A stretch of DNA of 64,000 nt. Source: JBBPZA01 sp038199375 (GTDB taxonomy: Bacteria; Actinomycetota; Thermoleophilia; Solirubrobacterales; Solirubrobacteraceae). Of the stretch, positions 8,677 through 16,628 are shown one piece after another; within the stretch, counting starts at the first letter, position 1; every line of letters begins with the position of its first letter. The position numbers and the translations under genes were made by a program. The notes below the pieces were generated by a model, which was not told the DNA's origin, searched no databases, and saw only the letters and a program-made list of their open reading frames with translations. The DNA lies in the NCBI GenBank assembly GCA_038199375.1, contig JBBPZA010000114.1:19093-83092 (forward strand), in the 5' to 3' direction.

Positions 8677-9450
8677 CTAGCGGCCCTTCCACTCCGGCGC
8701 GCGCTTCTCGGCGAACGCGGTCGCGCCCTCGCCCGCGTCCTCCGATGCGAAGACCGGCTCGGCCAGCTCGCCCTGTCTCTCCCAGACCTCGGCCTCGCTC
8801 CAACCGGCCGACTCGACGATCACCCGCTTGGAGGCATCGACCGCAAGCGGCCCGTTCGCGGCGACGGCCGCGGCGAGCTCGAGCGCCGCGTCGAGCGCGC
8901 CGCCGGGGTCGACGATGCGGTTGACCAGGCCGAGCTCGGCGGCGCGCTGGACGTCGATGAGCTCGCCGGTGAGGGCGAGCTCCATCGCGACGGGGTAGGG
9001 GATGCGGCGCGGCAGCCGCAGCAGGGCGCCGCCCGCCGCGACGAGCCCGCGCTTGACCTCCGGAATGCCGACGCGCGTGTTGCTCGCCGCGACGACGAGG
9101 TCGCAGGCCAGCGCCATCTCGAAGCCGCCGGCGACGGCGAAGCCCTCCAGCGCCGCGATGAGCGGCGTCCGGGGCGGCCGCTGGACGATTCCCGCAAAGC
9201 CACGGTCGCCGGCCCAGGGGCGCTCGCCCTGGGTGAACGCCTTGAGGTCCATCCCGGCGCAGAAGCTGCGCCCGGCGCCGGTGAGTACCCCGGCGCGAAG
9301 CTCTTCGCTCTCGTCGAGCTCGTCGAGGGCCGTGGAGATTCCCTGCGCCACCGCCACGTTGACGGCGTTGCGCGCCTCGGGCCGGTTGATGGTGATGACC
9401 AGCACGTCATCGCGACGCTCGGTCAGTACGGCGGGCTCCTCGGGGGCCAT
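8677..9450 (-). CDS. Enoyl-CoA hydratase/isomerase (crotonase) family protein
   Basis: A 257-residue protein of normal crotonase length. It contains the CoA/oxyanion stretches GAGRSFCAGMDLKAF and LEGFAVAGGFEMALACDLV, and IPEVKRGLVAAGGALLRLP. Glutamates stand at both positions used for catalysis in enoyl-CoA hydratases (about 115 and 135), so hydration of a 2-enoyl-CoA in beta-oxidation or a related pathway is likely. Exact substrate is open, since the superfamily also includes isomerases and hydrolases. The downstream protease gene is only 2 bp away. About 130 bp separates its start from the divergent winged-helix gene. Confidence 0.9.
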   Translation of the reverse strand: MAPEEPAVLTERRDDVLVITINRPEARNAVNVAVAQGISTALDELDESEELRAGVLTGAGRSFCAGMDLKAFTQGERPWAGDRGFAGIVQRPPRTPLIAALEGFAVAGGFEMALACDLVVAASNTRVGIPEVKRGLVAAGGALLRLPRRIPYPVAMELALTGELIDVQRAAELGLVNRIVDPGGALDAALELAAAVAANGPLAVDASKRVIVESAGWSEAEVWERQGELAEPVFASEDAGEGATAFAEKRAPEWKGR

Positions 9451-9582
9451 GGCAGGAGCGTATCGAGGTGGCGCGGCAAGAAATCCACCAAGGCGAGCGA
9501 TTCATCGCGTCACCTGGTCTCCCGCCGTGTTCCAACACCCGCCACGAGGACGGCCATCGACGTTGAGGAGCATTCAGAGCCA

Positions 9583-9912
9583 ATGCCAACGAGCGAGGAC
9601 CGGGTCGCCGACGCGGGCACCGACCTGCTGACGCTCGGACCGGTGACGCTCTCGCGCGAGCGGGGAGAGGTCCGCGTCGACGGCGACCGGGTCGCGCTGA
9701 CGCCGATGGAGCTCGCGCTGCTGCGCTATCTGATGGAACGAGCGGGGACGGTCGTCTCGCGCGACGCCCTGCTCGCGGAGGTCTGGGGCTTCCTGGCCCG
9801 CGGGGAGACGCGTACGGTCGAGGTCCACGTCGGGCACGTGCGCAGGAAGCTCGGCGACCCCTCCCTAATCCGTACGGTGCGCGGGGTCGGGTACAAGGCA
9901 AGCGCACGATGA
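9583..9912 (+). CDS. Stand-alone OmpR/PhoB-type winged-helix DNA-binding protein
   Basis: A 109-residue protein that is essentially one OmpR/PhoB-type winged-helix domain: LTPMELALLRYLMERAGTVV, SRDALLAEVWGF, TVEVHVGHVRRKLGDP and IRTVRGVGYKA. There is no receiver domain, and the sequence upstream of the ATG does not encode one, so it is not a normal response regulator. GAGGAG lies about 11 nt before the ATG. It sits 24 bp upstream of ppc on the same strand, so it could regulate or be co-transcribed with ppc; that is inference. Confidence 0.8.
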   Translation: MPTSEDRVADAGTDLLTLGPVTLSRERGEVRVDGDRVALTPMELALLRYLMERAGTVVSRDALLAEVWGFLARGETRTVEVHVGHVRRKLGDPSLIRTVRGVGYKASAR

Positions 9913-9936
9913 CCGCATTGGGCGTAGGCTTCAGGG

Positions 9937-12738
9937 GTGAGCTCCGTGGCGCCAAACGCGACGCGCAAGTCGGTCGCGACGGCTGCCGCTCCCGAGCCTC
10001 CGGCCGGGCAGCTCGGCGGGTCGCTCTCGGAGGACGTCTACCTCCTGGGTGAGCTGCTCGAGCAGGTCATCGAGTCGGGCGGCGGACACTCGACGCTGGG
10101 TATGGAGGAAAGCGCGGAATGGCTCGTCGAGGCCTTCCGCAGCGGTCGCGAGGAGGCCGGGGAGGACTTCGAGGCAATGGTCACCGGGGCGTCGCTCGAC
10201 CAGGCCGAGGTCCTGATCCGCGTCTTCACGCGCTACCTGCAGCTCATCAACCTCGCCGAGGACAACGACCGCATCAGGCGGATGAGAGCCAAGGAGGGGG
10301 AGCACCTGCCAGGGGCCCGACCGGGATCGCTGCGCGAGGCCGTCCACTTCCTTCGCGATCAGGGCGTGAGCCCGCGCCAGCTCGAGGAGCTCCTCGCGCG
10401 CGCGGAGGTGACGCTCGTGCTCACCGCCCATCCGACCGAGGCGCGGCGGCGCACCACCGTCGAGAAGCTCGCTCGTATCTTCGCGATCCTCCGGGAGCTC
10501 GACGAGCGAAAGCTGCCCCCGGGCGAGGAGCAGGCCATGCGCGAGCACCTCGCCGCTACGATCCAGGAGCTCTGGTCCTCCGACGCCACCCGGTCGCTGA
10601 CACCTTCGGTGCGCGACGAGGTGCTCGGCGGGCTCGTCTACTTTCGAGCGACGCTCGTGGAGGTCCTTCCACTCCTCTACCGCGAGCTCGAGGACGCGGT
10701 CGCCGCCGCCTACCCGGACGACGAGTTCGAGGTGCCTTCGCTGCTCACGTTCGGGTCCTGGATCGGGGGAGATCGGGACGGCAACCCCTACGTGACTCCA
10801 CAGGTGACGGTCGAGACGCTCGACCTGATGCGAAGCATGTGCCTGGAGATCCTCGAGGAGCGCGTCGCCGCGCTTGCCCGCCGACTGTCGGTATCACGCC
10901 GCCTGATCGGTGAGGCGCCGCTGCTCGAGCCGCTGCTCGAAGACCTCGGCGCGCGCTTTCCCGAGATCGCCGCCGAGCGCGATCGCCGCGTCCCGAACGA
11001 GCCCTACCGCCGGCTGATTGCCCTGCTGGTCGAGCGGTTGGCGGCCACGCGGCGAGACGAACCCGAGAGCTACGAGGGACCGGGAGCGCTGCTGGAGGAC
11101 CTGCGCCTCCTCGAGCGCTCGCTGCGCGACCAGGGCCAGCACCTCATCGCGACGGGTGAGCTGCACGACGTGATTCGCCAGGTCGAGGTCTTCGGCTTCC
11201 ACTTCGCCCGCCTGGACATTCGCGAGCACGCCAAGCGCCACGCGGCCGCGGTCGCCGAGGTGCTCGCCGCCGGCGGCGTCGTGGAGCGCTATGAGGAGCT
11301 CTCAGAGGAAGATCGCCTGGCGATCCTCGAGCGGGAGGTCGCCAATCCCCGCCCGCTCGTCCCCACCGACATCGGCGGCTTGTCGGAGGAGTCCCGGGAC
11401 GTGATCGAGACCTTCCGTCGCCTGGCCGGCGCCCTGCGCGGCTGCCACGCCGGCGCCGTTCGCACCTACATCGTGTCCGGGACCGAGGAGGCTTCGGATG
11501 TGATGGAGGCGCTCCTGCTGATGAAGGAGAGCGGGCTTTCGGGAATTGGCGGGGAGGGGGCCATGCTTCGCATCGTGCCGCTCTTCGAGACCGGCGAGAC
11601 GCTCGAGCGGGCGGCGGAGATGATGGGTGCGCTGCTCGACTCTCCCACCTACCAAGCCGCGGTGCAGAGCGTCGGGAACACCCAGGAGGTGATGGTCGGG
11701 TACTCCGACTCCAACAAGGACGTCGGCTACCTGGCCTCCACCTGGGGGACTCAACGCGCGCAGACCGAGCTTGCCTCGCTCTTCCGGGAGCGAGGGGTGC
11801 AGTTCATCTTCTTCCACGGCCGGGGCGGGTCGGTCGGCCGCGGCGGCGGTCCGAGCAACGAGGCGATCCTCGCCCAACCGCCGGGCACGGTCGACGGCCG
11901 CATCAAGGTCACCGAGCAGGGAGAGGTCATATCGGCGAAGTACTCCACGACGCAGATCGCCCACCGAGAGCTCGAGCTCACGACGAGCGCCGTCCTCCTC
12001 TCCACGCTCGACGCGGTGCCCCAGCCCGAGCCGGAGAGGATGCGGGTCTTCGAGGCGGCGATGGAGGACATGGCGCGCTCGTCGGCCGCCGCCTACCGCG
12101 AGCTCGTCTACGAGGACCCCGGCTTCGGCGAGTTCTTCCAGGGGGCCACCCCCATCGCGGAGATCGCCTCCCTTGCCTTGGGCTCCCGTCCGGCGAGCCG
12201 CAAGAACACGGCGCAGGTGGAGGACCTCCGCGCGATCCCGTGGGTGTTCTCGTGGACCCAGACGCGGATCATCCTCCCCGGCTGGTACGGGCTGGGCAGT
12301 GGCCTGCGCGCCGCGCGGGAGGACGTCGGGCTCGAGCTCCTGCAGGAGATGTGGCGGTCGTGGCCGTTCTTCTCCACCCTGCTCTCGAACGCCGAGATGG
12401 CGCTGGCCAAGGTCGACCTGCGAATCGGCGAGCGCTATGCGGCGCTGGTCGGCGACGAGCAGCTCCGCGAGCGCATATGGACGCAGATCCAGGCCGAGCA
12501 CGAGACGACCGAGCGCGAGCTGCTGGCCGTGATCGAGCATGACCGAGTCCTCGACCGCGACCCGGTCCACCAGAGCCTGCTCGACCGGCGCAACCCCTAC
12601 ATCGATCCGCTGTCCTTCCTCCAGGCCGAGCTGCTGCGGCGAGCCCGTTCCGGCGAGAGCGACGACGACGACCGGGTCACGCGCGCCATCTCCCTCACGA
12701 TCAGAGGTATCGCCGGCGGGCTGCGAAGCACCGGCTGA
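9937..12738 (+). CDS. ppc: Phosphoenolpyruvate carboxylase
   Basis: A 933-residue protein of full family length that adds bicarbonate to phosphoenolpyruvate to give oxaloacetate, refilling the TCA cycle. Diagnostic sites are present: VLTAHPTEARRRT (catalytic His near residue 166), GSWIGGDRDGNPYVT, GYSDSNKDVGYLAS and FFHGRGGSVGRGGGP (the flexible Gly-rich loop). The C-terminus ends SLTIRGIAGGLRSTG, near the usual RxTG end. A GTG start is used (GTGAGCTCCGTG). With kgd and aconitase also in the window, several TCA-cycle genes are local, but they are not in one operon. Confidence 0.96.
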   Translation: MSSVAPNATRKSVATAAAPEPPAGQLGGSLSEDVYLLGELLEQVIESGGGHSTLGMEESAEWLVEAFRSGREEAGEDFEAMVTGASLDQAEVLIRVFTRYLQLINLAEDNDRIRRMRAKEGEHLPGARPGSLREAVHFLRDQGVSPRQLEELLARAEVTLVLTAHPTEARRRTTVEKLARIFAILRELDERKLPPGEEQAMREHLAATIQELWSSDATRSLTPSVRDEVLGGLVYFRATLVEVLPLLYRELEDAVAAAYPDDEFEVPSLLTFGSWIGGDRDGNPYVTPQVTVETLDLMRSMCLEILEERVAALARRLSVSRRLIGEAPLLEPLLEDLGARFPEIAAERDRRVPNEPYRRLIALLVERLAATRRDEPESYEGPGALLEDLRLLERSLRDQGQHLIATGELHDVIRQVEVFGFHFARLDIREHAKRHAAAVAEVLAAGGVVERYEELSEEDRLAILEREVANPRPLVPTDIGGLSEESRDVIETFRRLAGALRGCHAGAVRTYIVSGTEEASDVMEALLLMKESGLSGIGGEGAMLRIVPLFETGETLERAAEMMGALLDSPTYQAAVQSVGNTQEVMVGYSDSNKDVGYLASTWGTQRAQTELASLFRERGVQFIFFHGRGGSVGRGGGPSNEAILAQPPGTVDGRIKVTEQGEVISAKYSTTQIAHRELELTTSAVLLSTLDAVPQPEPERMRVFEAAMEDMARSSAAAYRELVYEDPGFGEFFQGATPIAEIASLALGSRPASRKNTAQVEDLRAIPWVFSWTQTRIILPGWYGLGSGLRAAREDVGLELLQEMWRSWPFFSTLLSNAEMALAKVDLRIGERYAALVGDEQLRERIWTQIQAEHETTERELLAVIEHDRVLDRDPVHQSLLDRRNPYIDPLSFLQAELLRRARSGESDDDDRVTRAISLTIRGIAGGLRSTG

Positions 12739-12759
12739 GCGCCTGGCGGCCACCCGGAC

Positions 12760-12913
12760 CTAGCGCTGCTGACCTTCGGCCTCGCCGAGGTGCTCCACGG
12801 GAACGGCCTGATCGCCGCGTTCGTGGCCGGGGTGACCTTCGTTGGCCGAGCGCGACCTTACGGCGGGCGAGCGGCGCGCGCGGACCGCCTTCGAGCAGCG
12901 GCTCTGCGGATAG
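12760..12913 (+). pseudogene. Possible relic of a cation/proton antiporter
   Basis: Between ppc and the peroxiredoxin-like gene, one frame reads LALLTFGLAEVLHGNGLIAAFVAGVTF. That resembles the 'GNGFIAAFVAG' membrane segment of CPA-type Na+/H+ antiporters. Immediately after it, a different frame reads ERDLTAGERRARTAFEQRL and then stops. The two pieces together look like one short stretch of an antiporter interrupted by a frameshift, with the rest of the gene missing. Recognition rests on a short segment, so the assignment is tentative. Confidence 0.35.
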
Positions 12914-12994
12914 GAGGTGGCATTGGCGGCGACGAGGGAGAAGAGCGGATCGCCGACCGATGGAACCCCTCCGCCTGCCTTACACTGGACGCCG

Positions 12995-13552
12995 ATGCCC
13001 TTGGAGACCGGCGATCGGATCCCCGACGAGCTGGCGGCGGTCGACCCGGCGGGCGAGCGTGTGCCGCTGAGCCGCCTGCGCGGCGAGGCGACGCTGCTCG
13101 TGTTCCTGCGCCACCTGGGCTGACTGCCCTGCCAGGAGCACCTCGTGGAGGTCGCTGAGAGCATGGACGAGCTCGAGGCGACGGTCGCCTGCATCACTTT
13201 CGCCGAGCCCCGGCTCCTGCGGGGGTTCGAGCGCAAGATGGAGCTGCCCTACCCGATCTACGGCGACCCCGAGCGAGCCGCCTACCGCGCCTTCGGCTTC
13301 CCCCGCGCCTCGAACGCCCGGGTCTGGCTCGATCCGCGGGTGCTGCGCCGTTACGCCTCGCTGCTGCTGCGCGGCCGCCGCCCCGGAGGAGCGCCAAGGC
13401 AGGACGAGCTCCAGCTCGGCGGCGACGTCGTGCTCGACGGCGAAGGACGGGTGGCATGGGTCTATCGCAGCAAGGGACCGGAGGACCGACCCTCGGTCGA
13501 GCGGCTGCGGGAGGTCATCGACGAGGCCAAGGCAGGCGCTCGCGCGGCCTAG
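12995..13552 (+). CDS. Peroxiredoxin-like (AhpC/TSA) protein, probable selenoprotein with in-frame UGA at residue 43
   Basis: From the ATG at 12995 the frame reads MPLETGDRIPDELAAVD..., TLLVFLRHLG, then TGA (13121-13123), then LPCQEHLVEVAES... and continues in the same frame to TAG at 13552. The total is 185 residues if UGA is read as selenocysteine. Peroxiredoxin-like Trx-fold proteins have FLRHxGCxxC here, so the UGA replaces the first Cys of the CxxC redox pair; Cys 46 is retained (U-L-P-C). The downstream part keeps the Trx-like pattern YPIYGDPERAAYRAFGF and LGGDVVLDGEGRVAWVYRS. A SECIS-like hairpin follows the UGA. The alternative is a single TGC-to-TGA mutation, which would make this a broken gene; neighbouring relics make that possible. 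Confidence 0.75.
13137..13156 (+). promoter_or_regulatory. Candidate bacterial SECIS hairpin
   Basis: Downstream of the UGA, ACCTC (13140-13144) pairs with GAGGT (13148-13152) around the triloop GTG. AGC (13137-13139) pairs with GCT (13154-13156), leaving one bulged C at 13153. This gives an 8-bp stem with one bulge and a loop whose first base is G, 22 nt after the UGA. Bacterial SECIS elements lie inside the coding region just after the UGA, with a short apical loop containing a G in its first positions, at about this distance. The match is visual; folding energy was not computed. Confidence 0.55.
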
Positions 13553-13678
13553 CCAGGGCAGGCGACAGGCGGGCATCGCCGCCGCCTGCGAGGGAGGCGC
13601 CGAGACGCAGCCCCGAGCCAGCCGCTCGCAAGGCGCCGGTCGAGCGGGCTCTCGTCGCATCGGCGATACTCGGGCGAC

Positions 13679-14479
13679 GTGCTCGGAATCGCAACCGTGT
13701 TCGTCATCGCGGTCGTCTCCCTGCTCATCACGCGGGTGGCGACGCTCGCCTTCGTGCTGACCGGCATGTCGCGGGTGGCGGCGCGCTTCCAGGCGCGATC
13801 GGCGCTCTCGGGCACGGGCTTCACCACCACCGAGGCGGAGAGCGTGGTCAACCATCCCGTGCGCCGGCGGATCGTCATGGCGCTGATGCTGCTGGGCGGC
13901 GCGGGGATCGCCACGACCGTCGCGTCGCTGATCATCGGTTTCGCCGACGCCACGCGCGGCGAAGCCTATGCCCGGCTGGGGATCCTCGCCCTGGCGCTGG
14001 TGGCGCTCCTGCTGGTCTCGCGCACGCGCTGGTTCAACCGGGCGCTGAGCCCCCTCCTCAGCCGCATCGTCAACCGCTACACCCACCTCGAGGCCCAGGA
14101 CTACGCGGAGATGTTGCACCTCGGCGGCGAGTGGGGCATCGGCGAGGTCGCCGTCCGCCAGAGCGACTGGCTGGCCTGCGAGCGACTGCAGGACCTCGAC
14201 CTGCGCGCCGAGGGGATCGCCGTCCTGGGCATCGAGCGCCCCGACGGCAGCTACTTCGGGGCGCCGCGCTTCGACACCCGCGTCGAGCCGGGCGACATCC
14301 TGCTGCTCTACGGGCGCCGGAGCCGCCTCAACGAGCTCGACGACCGGCCGGGAGGTCCGGAGGGCGATCGGGCCCACGCGGCGGCGGTCGCCGAAGAGCG
14401 GCGCCAAGCCGCCGGCGATCGCGCCGAGGACCTGCATCGCCATCAACCCTCGGGCGACCTCGGAGCCGCCCAAGGCTGA
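13679..14479 (+). CDS. Membrane protein with C-terminal TrkA-C (RCK_C) domain
   Basis: A 266-residue protein from a GTG start. Residues about 1-25, 68-95 and 98-117 are hydrophobic membrane segments. The C-terminal part (about 155-225) fits a TrkA-C domain: LQDLDLRAEGIAVLGIER, then RFDTRVEPGDILLLYGRRS. Such domains bind small ligands and gate ion transport, so a role in potassium or other ion handling is likely but not shown. The segment ARFQARSALSGTGFTTTEAE resembles the pore-loop SGxGFTTxE sequence of Trk/Ktr-type transporters. The last ~40 residues are charged and look unstructured. Confidence 0.7.
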   Translation: MLGIATVFVIAVVSLLITRVATLAFVLTGMSRVAARFQARSALSGTGFTTTEAESVVNHPVRRRIVMALMLLGGAGIATTVASLIIGFADATRGEAYARLGILALALVALLLVSRTRWFNRALSPLLSRIVNRYTHLEAQDYAEMLHLGGEWGIGEVAVRQSDWLACERLQDLDLRAEGIAVLGIERPDGSYFGAPRFDTRVEPGDILLLYGRRSRLNELDDRPGGPEGDRAHAAAVAEERRQAAGDRAEDLHRHQPSGDLGAAQG

Positions 14480-14559
14480 TGGCCGGGCTCGCAGGGCGCG
14501 GCTCGAGCTGCCGGCCGCGCCGGCCGCTCGACCGTTCCCCGCTCCTCCGGCTCCACTGC

Positions 14560-14697
14560 TCGGCCCGCTCGCGCACCTCGTCCGGGTCGCTGGGCGGCGA
14601 GTGCTTGGGTGGCGAGCCCGGTGTGTGCAGCAGGTGGTTGACGCTCTTGACGCCGGGAAGGCGAAACAGCTCCGTCTCGAGGATCAGCGGCGTCCCG
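14560..14697 (-). pseudogene. Possible BON-domain relic
   Basis: On the minus strand, immediately downstream of the response-regulator stop, an open stretch without a start codon reads GTPLILETELFRLPGVKSVN then HLLHTPGSPPKHSP and a Glu/Arg-rich tail. The 'LPGVKSVxHLLHTPG' pattern is typical of BON lipid-binding domains in actinobacterial proteins. Only the end of one such domain is present, so this looks like the 3' remnant of a deleted gene. The 227-bp interval 14480-14706 holds nothing else I can recognise. Confidence 0.35.
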
Positions 14698-14706
14698 GTA
14701 GCTAGC

Positions 14707-15345
14707 CTAGGCGAGCAGGCCCATTCGCTGCGCCCGCTGGACCGCCTCGGCGCGGTTGCGCACGTCGAGCTTCCGGTAGAGCGCGCTGGTGTACTCCTTG
14801 ACGGTGTGGGGGGAGAGGTGCAGCGCGGCGGCGATCTCGCGGTTGGTAGCGCCGCCCGCGACGAGGTCGAGGACCTCCTGCTCGCGCGAGGAGAGCGGAC
14901 TGGCGCTGCCGTCCGCCGCCGGAGGGAAGACGGTCAGCCCCTCGCTCACCTTCTGGACGGCACGGGCGATGTCGTCGGCCGGCCAGTCCTTCGGGATGAA
15001 ACCCGAGGCGCCGGCCGCTTTGGCCGAGCCGGGCGAGATCCCGCCCGCGCCGGAGATGAGCAGCACCCGGGTCATGGGTGAGCGCTTGCGCAGCTGCTCG
15101 CAGATCTCCGGCCCGGACTCCGAGCCGATGAACAGGTCGACCAGCGCCACGTGGGGCTCGTAGCGGGCCGCCAGCGCGTAGGCCTCCTCGCCGCGACGCG
15201 CGCTGAGGCACCGCTCGACCCAGGGTTGGCTGGCGAGCATCAGCCGGAAGCCCCAGTGCACGACGTCGTGATCGTCGACGACCAGGATCCGCAGCATCCG
15301 GGAGCCATCGGCCCGCCAATCGTCGTCCTGTGCCGGCTTGCTCAC
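14707..15345 (-). CDS. LuxR/NarL-family response regulator
   Basis: A 212-residue two-component regulator. The receiver domain (about 17-135) has ILVVDDHD with the acidic pair, phospho-acceptor Asp 70 in HVALVDLF, and a conserved Lys in FIPKDWP. The C-terminal LuxR helix-turn-helix (about 148-205) reads LSSREQEVLDLVAGGATN, REIAAALHLSPHTVKEYT. The GTG start at 15345 overlaps the kinase stop by 4 bp (GTGA), a classic translational coupling. A later ATG at 15297 would shorten the N-terminus but loses that overlap. It should be phosphorylated by the kinase encoded upstream in the same operon; its target genes are unknown. Confidence 0.92.
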   Translation of the reverse strand: MSKPAQDDDWRADGSRMLRILVVDDHDVVHWGFRLMLASQPWVERCLSARRGEEAYALAARYEPHVALVDLFIGSESGPEICEQLRKRSPMTRVLLISGAGGISPGSAKAAGASGFIPKDWPADDIARAVQKVSEGLTVFPPAADGSASPLSSREQEVLDLVAGGATNREIAAALHLSPHTVKEYTSALYRKLDVRNRAEAVQRAQRMGLLA

Positions 15346-16469
15346 TGCTTGCCGTCTTGGGGCACCACGAGGCGGACCTGCCACCCCTCGTCGCCTCGAT
15401 TGCCGAACTCCACCAGGCCGCCGGCCTGAAGCGCCTCGAAGCTTGCCAGGCGCAGGCCCATGCCCGGGTGGGGATTGCTGTCGGCCTTGACCCCGTCGTT
15501 GGTGATCTGCAGTACGAAGGTGTCCTCGGTGCGAGCGGTCCGTACCCCGACGCGCGTCGGCCTGGAATGCTTGTGGGCGTTGCGCACGGCCTCGGCGAGC
15601 ACCGACTGCGCCAGCGGCTCGAGCGCGGCGGGGACCTCGATCCCGTCTCCCTCGTGGAGAAGGCCGAGATCGGGGTGTTGCCGTGCCAGACGCTCGATCT
15701 CCTGCGCCAGGGTGGTGTTGGTCTCTGCGGCGCTGCGGCCGAGCGGCCGCTGGATGGCGACCCGCAGGTCCGCCAGCGCGACCTGGACCTCCTCGGCGGC
15801 GCGGGCGCGGGCCTCGGGATCGAGCTCGTGGTCACCCGACAGGGCGAGCGAGACTCCGAAGAGCCGCTGAATGACGCGTTCGTGGACCTCGCGCGCGAGG
15901 TCGATGCGCTCCTCGAGCTGGCGTGCCTTCTCCTGCTGGCGAGTGGCGACGCGGGCCATCGAGGCGAGCGCGGCGGTCTTGCCCAGGATCCACAGGAGGT
16001 CGCGCTCGGCGTCGCCCATCGGCTCGGCGGTGCCGCCGCGGTCGGCGAGGATCACCCCGATCCAGCGCCCGCGGGCGCTCATCGGCGAGCAGACGACCGT
16101 CGTGGTGCCCAGCTGTCGCACGTACTCGACCGGCAGCTGGTCCTCGAGGTCGTGGGTGCTCTCCACCACGCGGTCGGTCTCGAGCGCGTGGCGGGCCAGC
16201 TTGGCCGACTCGACGGTGAAGAAGTCGTGCGCGAAGAGCGAGACGTCGATGCGAAAGCTCCCGGCCGCCCGGACGCGCCTGCGCGCCGAGTCGTAGCGGA
16301 AGATCACCGCCCGCGTGAGCGAGGTGACCTCGCAGACCACCTCGCACAGCCTGTCGTAGAAGTCGTCCTCGTTGGGGTCGAGCTCGCCCTTGGCCAGCAC
16401 CTCCGCCACGTGCTCGATCGCCCCCACCTGGGTTGACGAGAGCGGCCTGTTCTCGTGCTCGGTGGACAT
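15342..16469 (-). CDS. GAF-domain sensor histidine kinase
   Basis: A 375-residue protein from the ATG at 16469 (MSTEHENRPLSS). Residues about 20-175 form a GAF-type sensor domain with no membrane segment, so the signal is probably cytoplasmic. The dimerisation/phosphorylation site is IDLAREVHERVIQRLFG, a HisKA_3-type motif with the His near residue 195. The ATPase domain follows with LAEAVRNAHKHSRPTRVGV (N box) and HPGMGLRLASFEALQ (G box). It is NarL-system-like and is coupled to the LuxR regulator by a 4-bp overlap. The start is divergent from the carboxylase gene across about 160 bp. Confidence 0.9.
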   Translation of the reverse strand: MSTEHENRPLSSTQVGAIEHVAEVLAKGELDPNEDDFYDRLCEVVCEVTSLTRAVIFRYDSARRRVRAAGSFRIDVSLFAHDFFTVESAKLARHALETDRVVESTHDLEDQLPVEYVRQLGTTTVVCSPMSARGRWIGVILADRGGTAEPMGDAERDLLWILGKTAALASMARVATRQQEKARQLEERIDLAREVHERVIQRLFGVSLALSGDHELDPEARARAAEEVQVALADLRVAIQRPLGRSAAETNTTLAQEIERLARQHPDLGLLHEGDGIEVPAALEPLAQSVLAEAVRNAHKHSRPTRVGVRTARTEDTFVLQITNDGVKADSNPHPGMGLRLASFEALQAGGLVEFGNRGDEGWQVRLVVPQDGKQ

Positions 16470-16628
16470 CTCGCTACTGAGGTTGGCAGACCGGTCAGCC
16501 GCCCGCCTGCCTGCGTACTCTGAAGCGCCCCCCGGTAGGGGGGTTTCCCCGCGCTTTCCCCCGCCGGACGGGGGGAATCGAGCCGGGGCGCCGATGAGAT
16601 GCACGGTGGACCGGCAAGAGTGCGGGGG

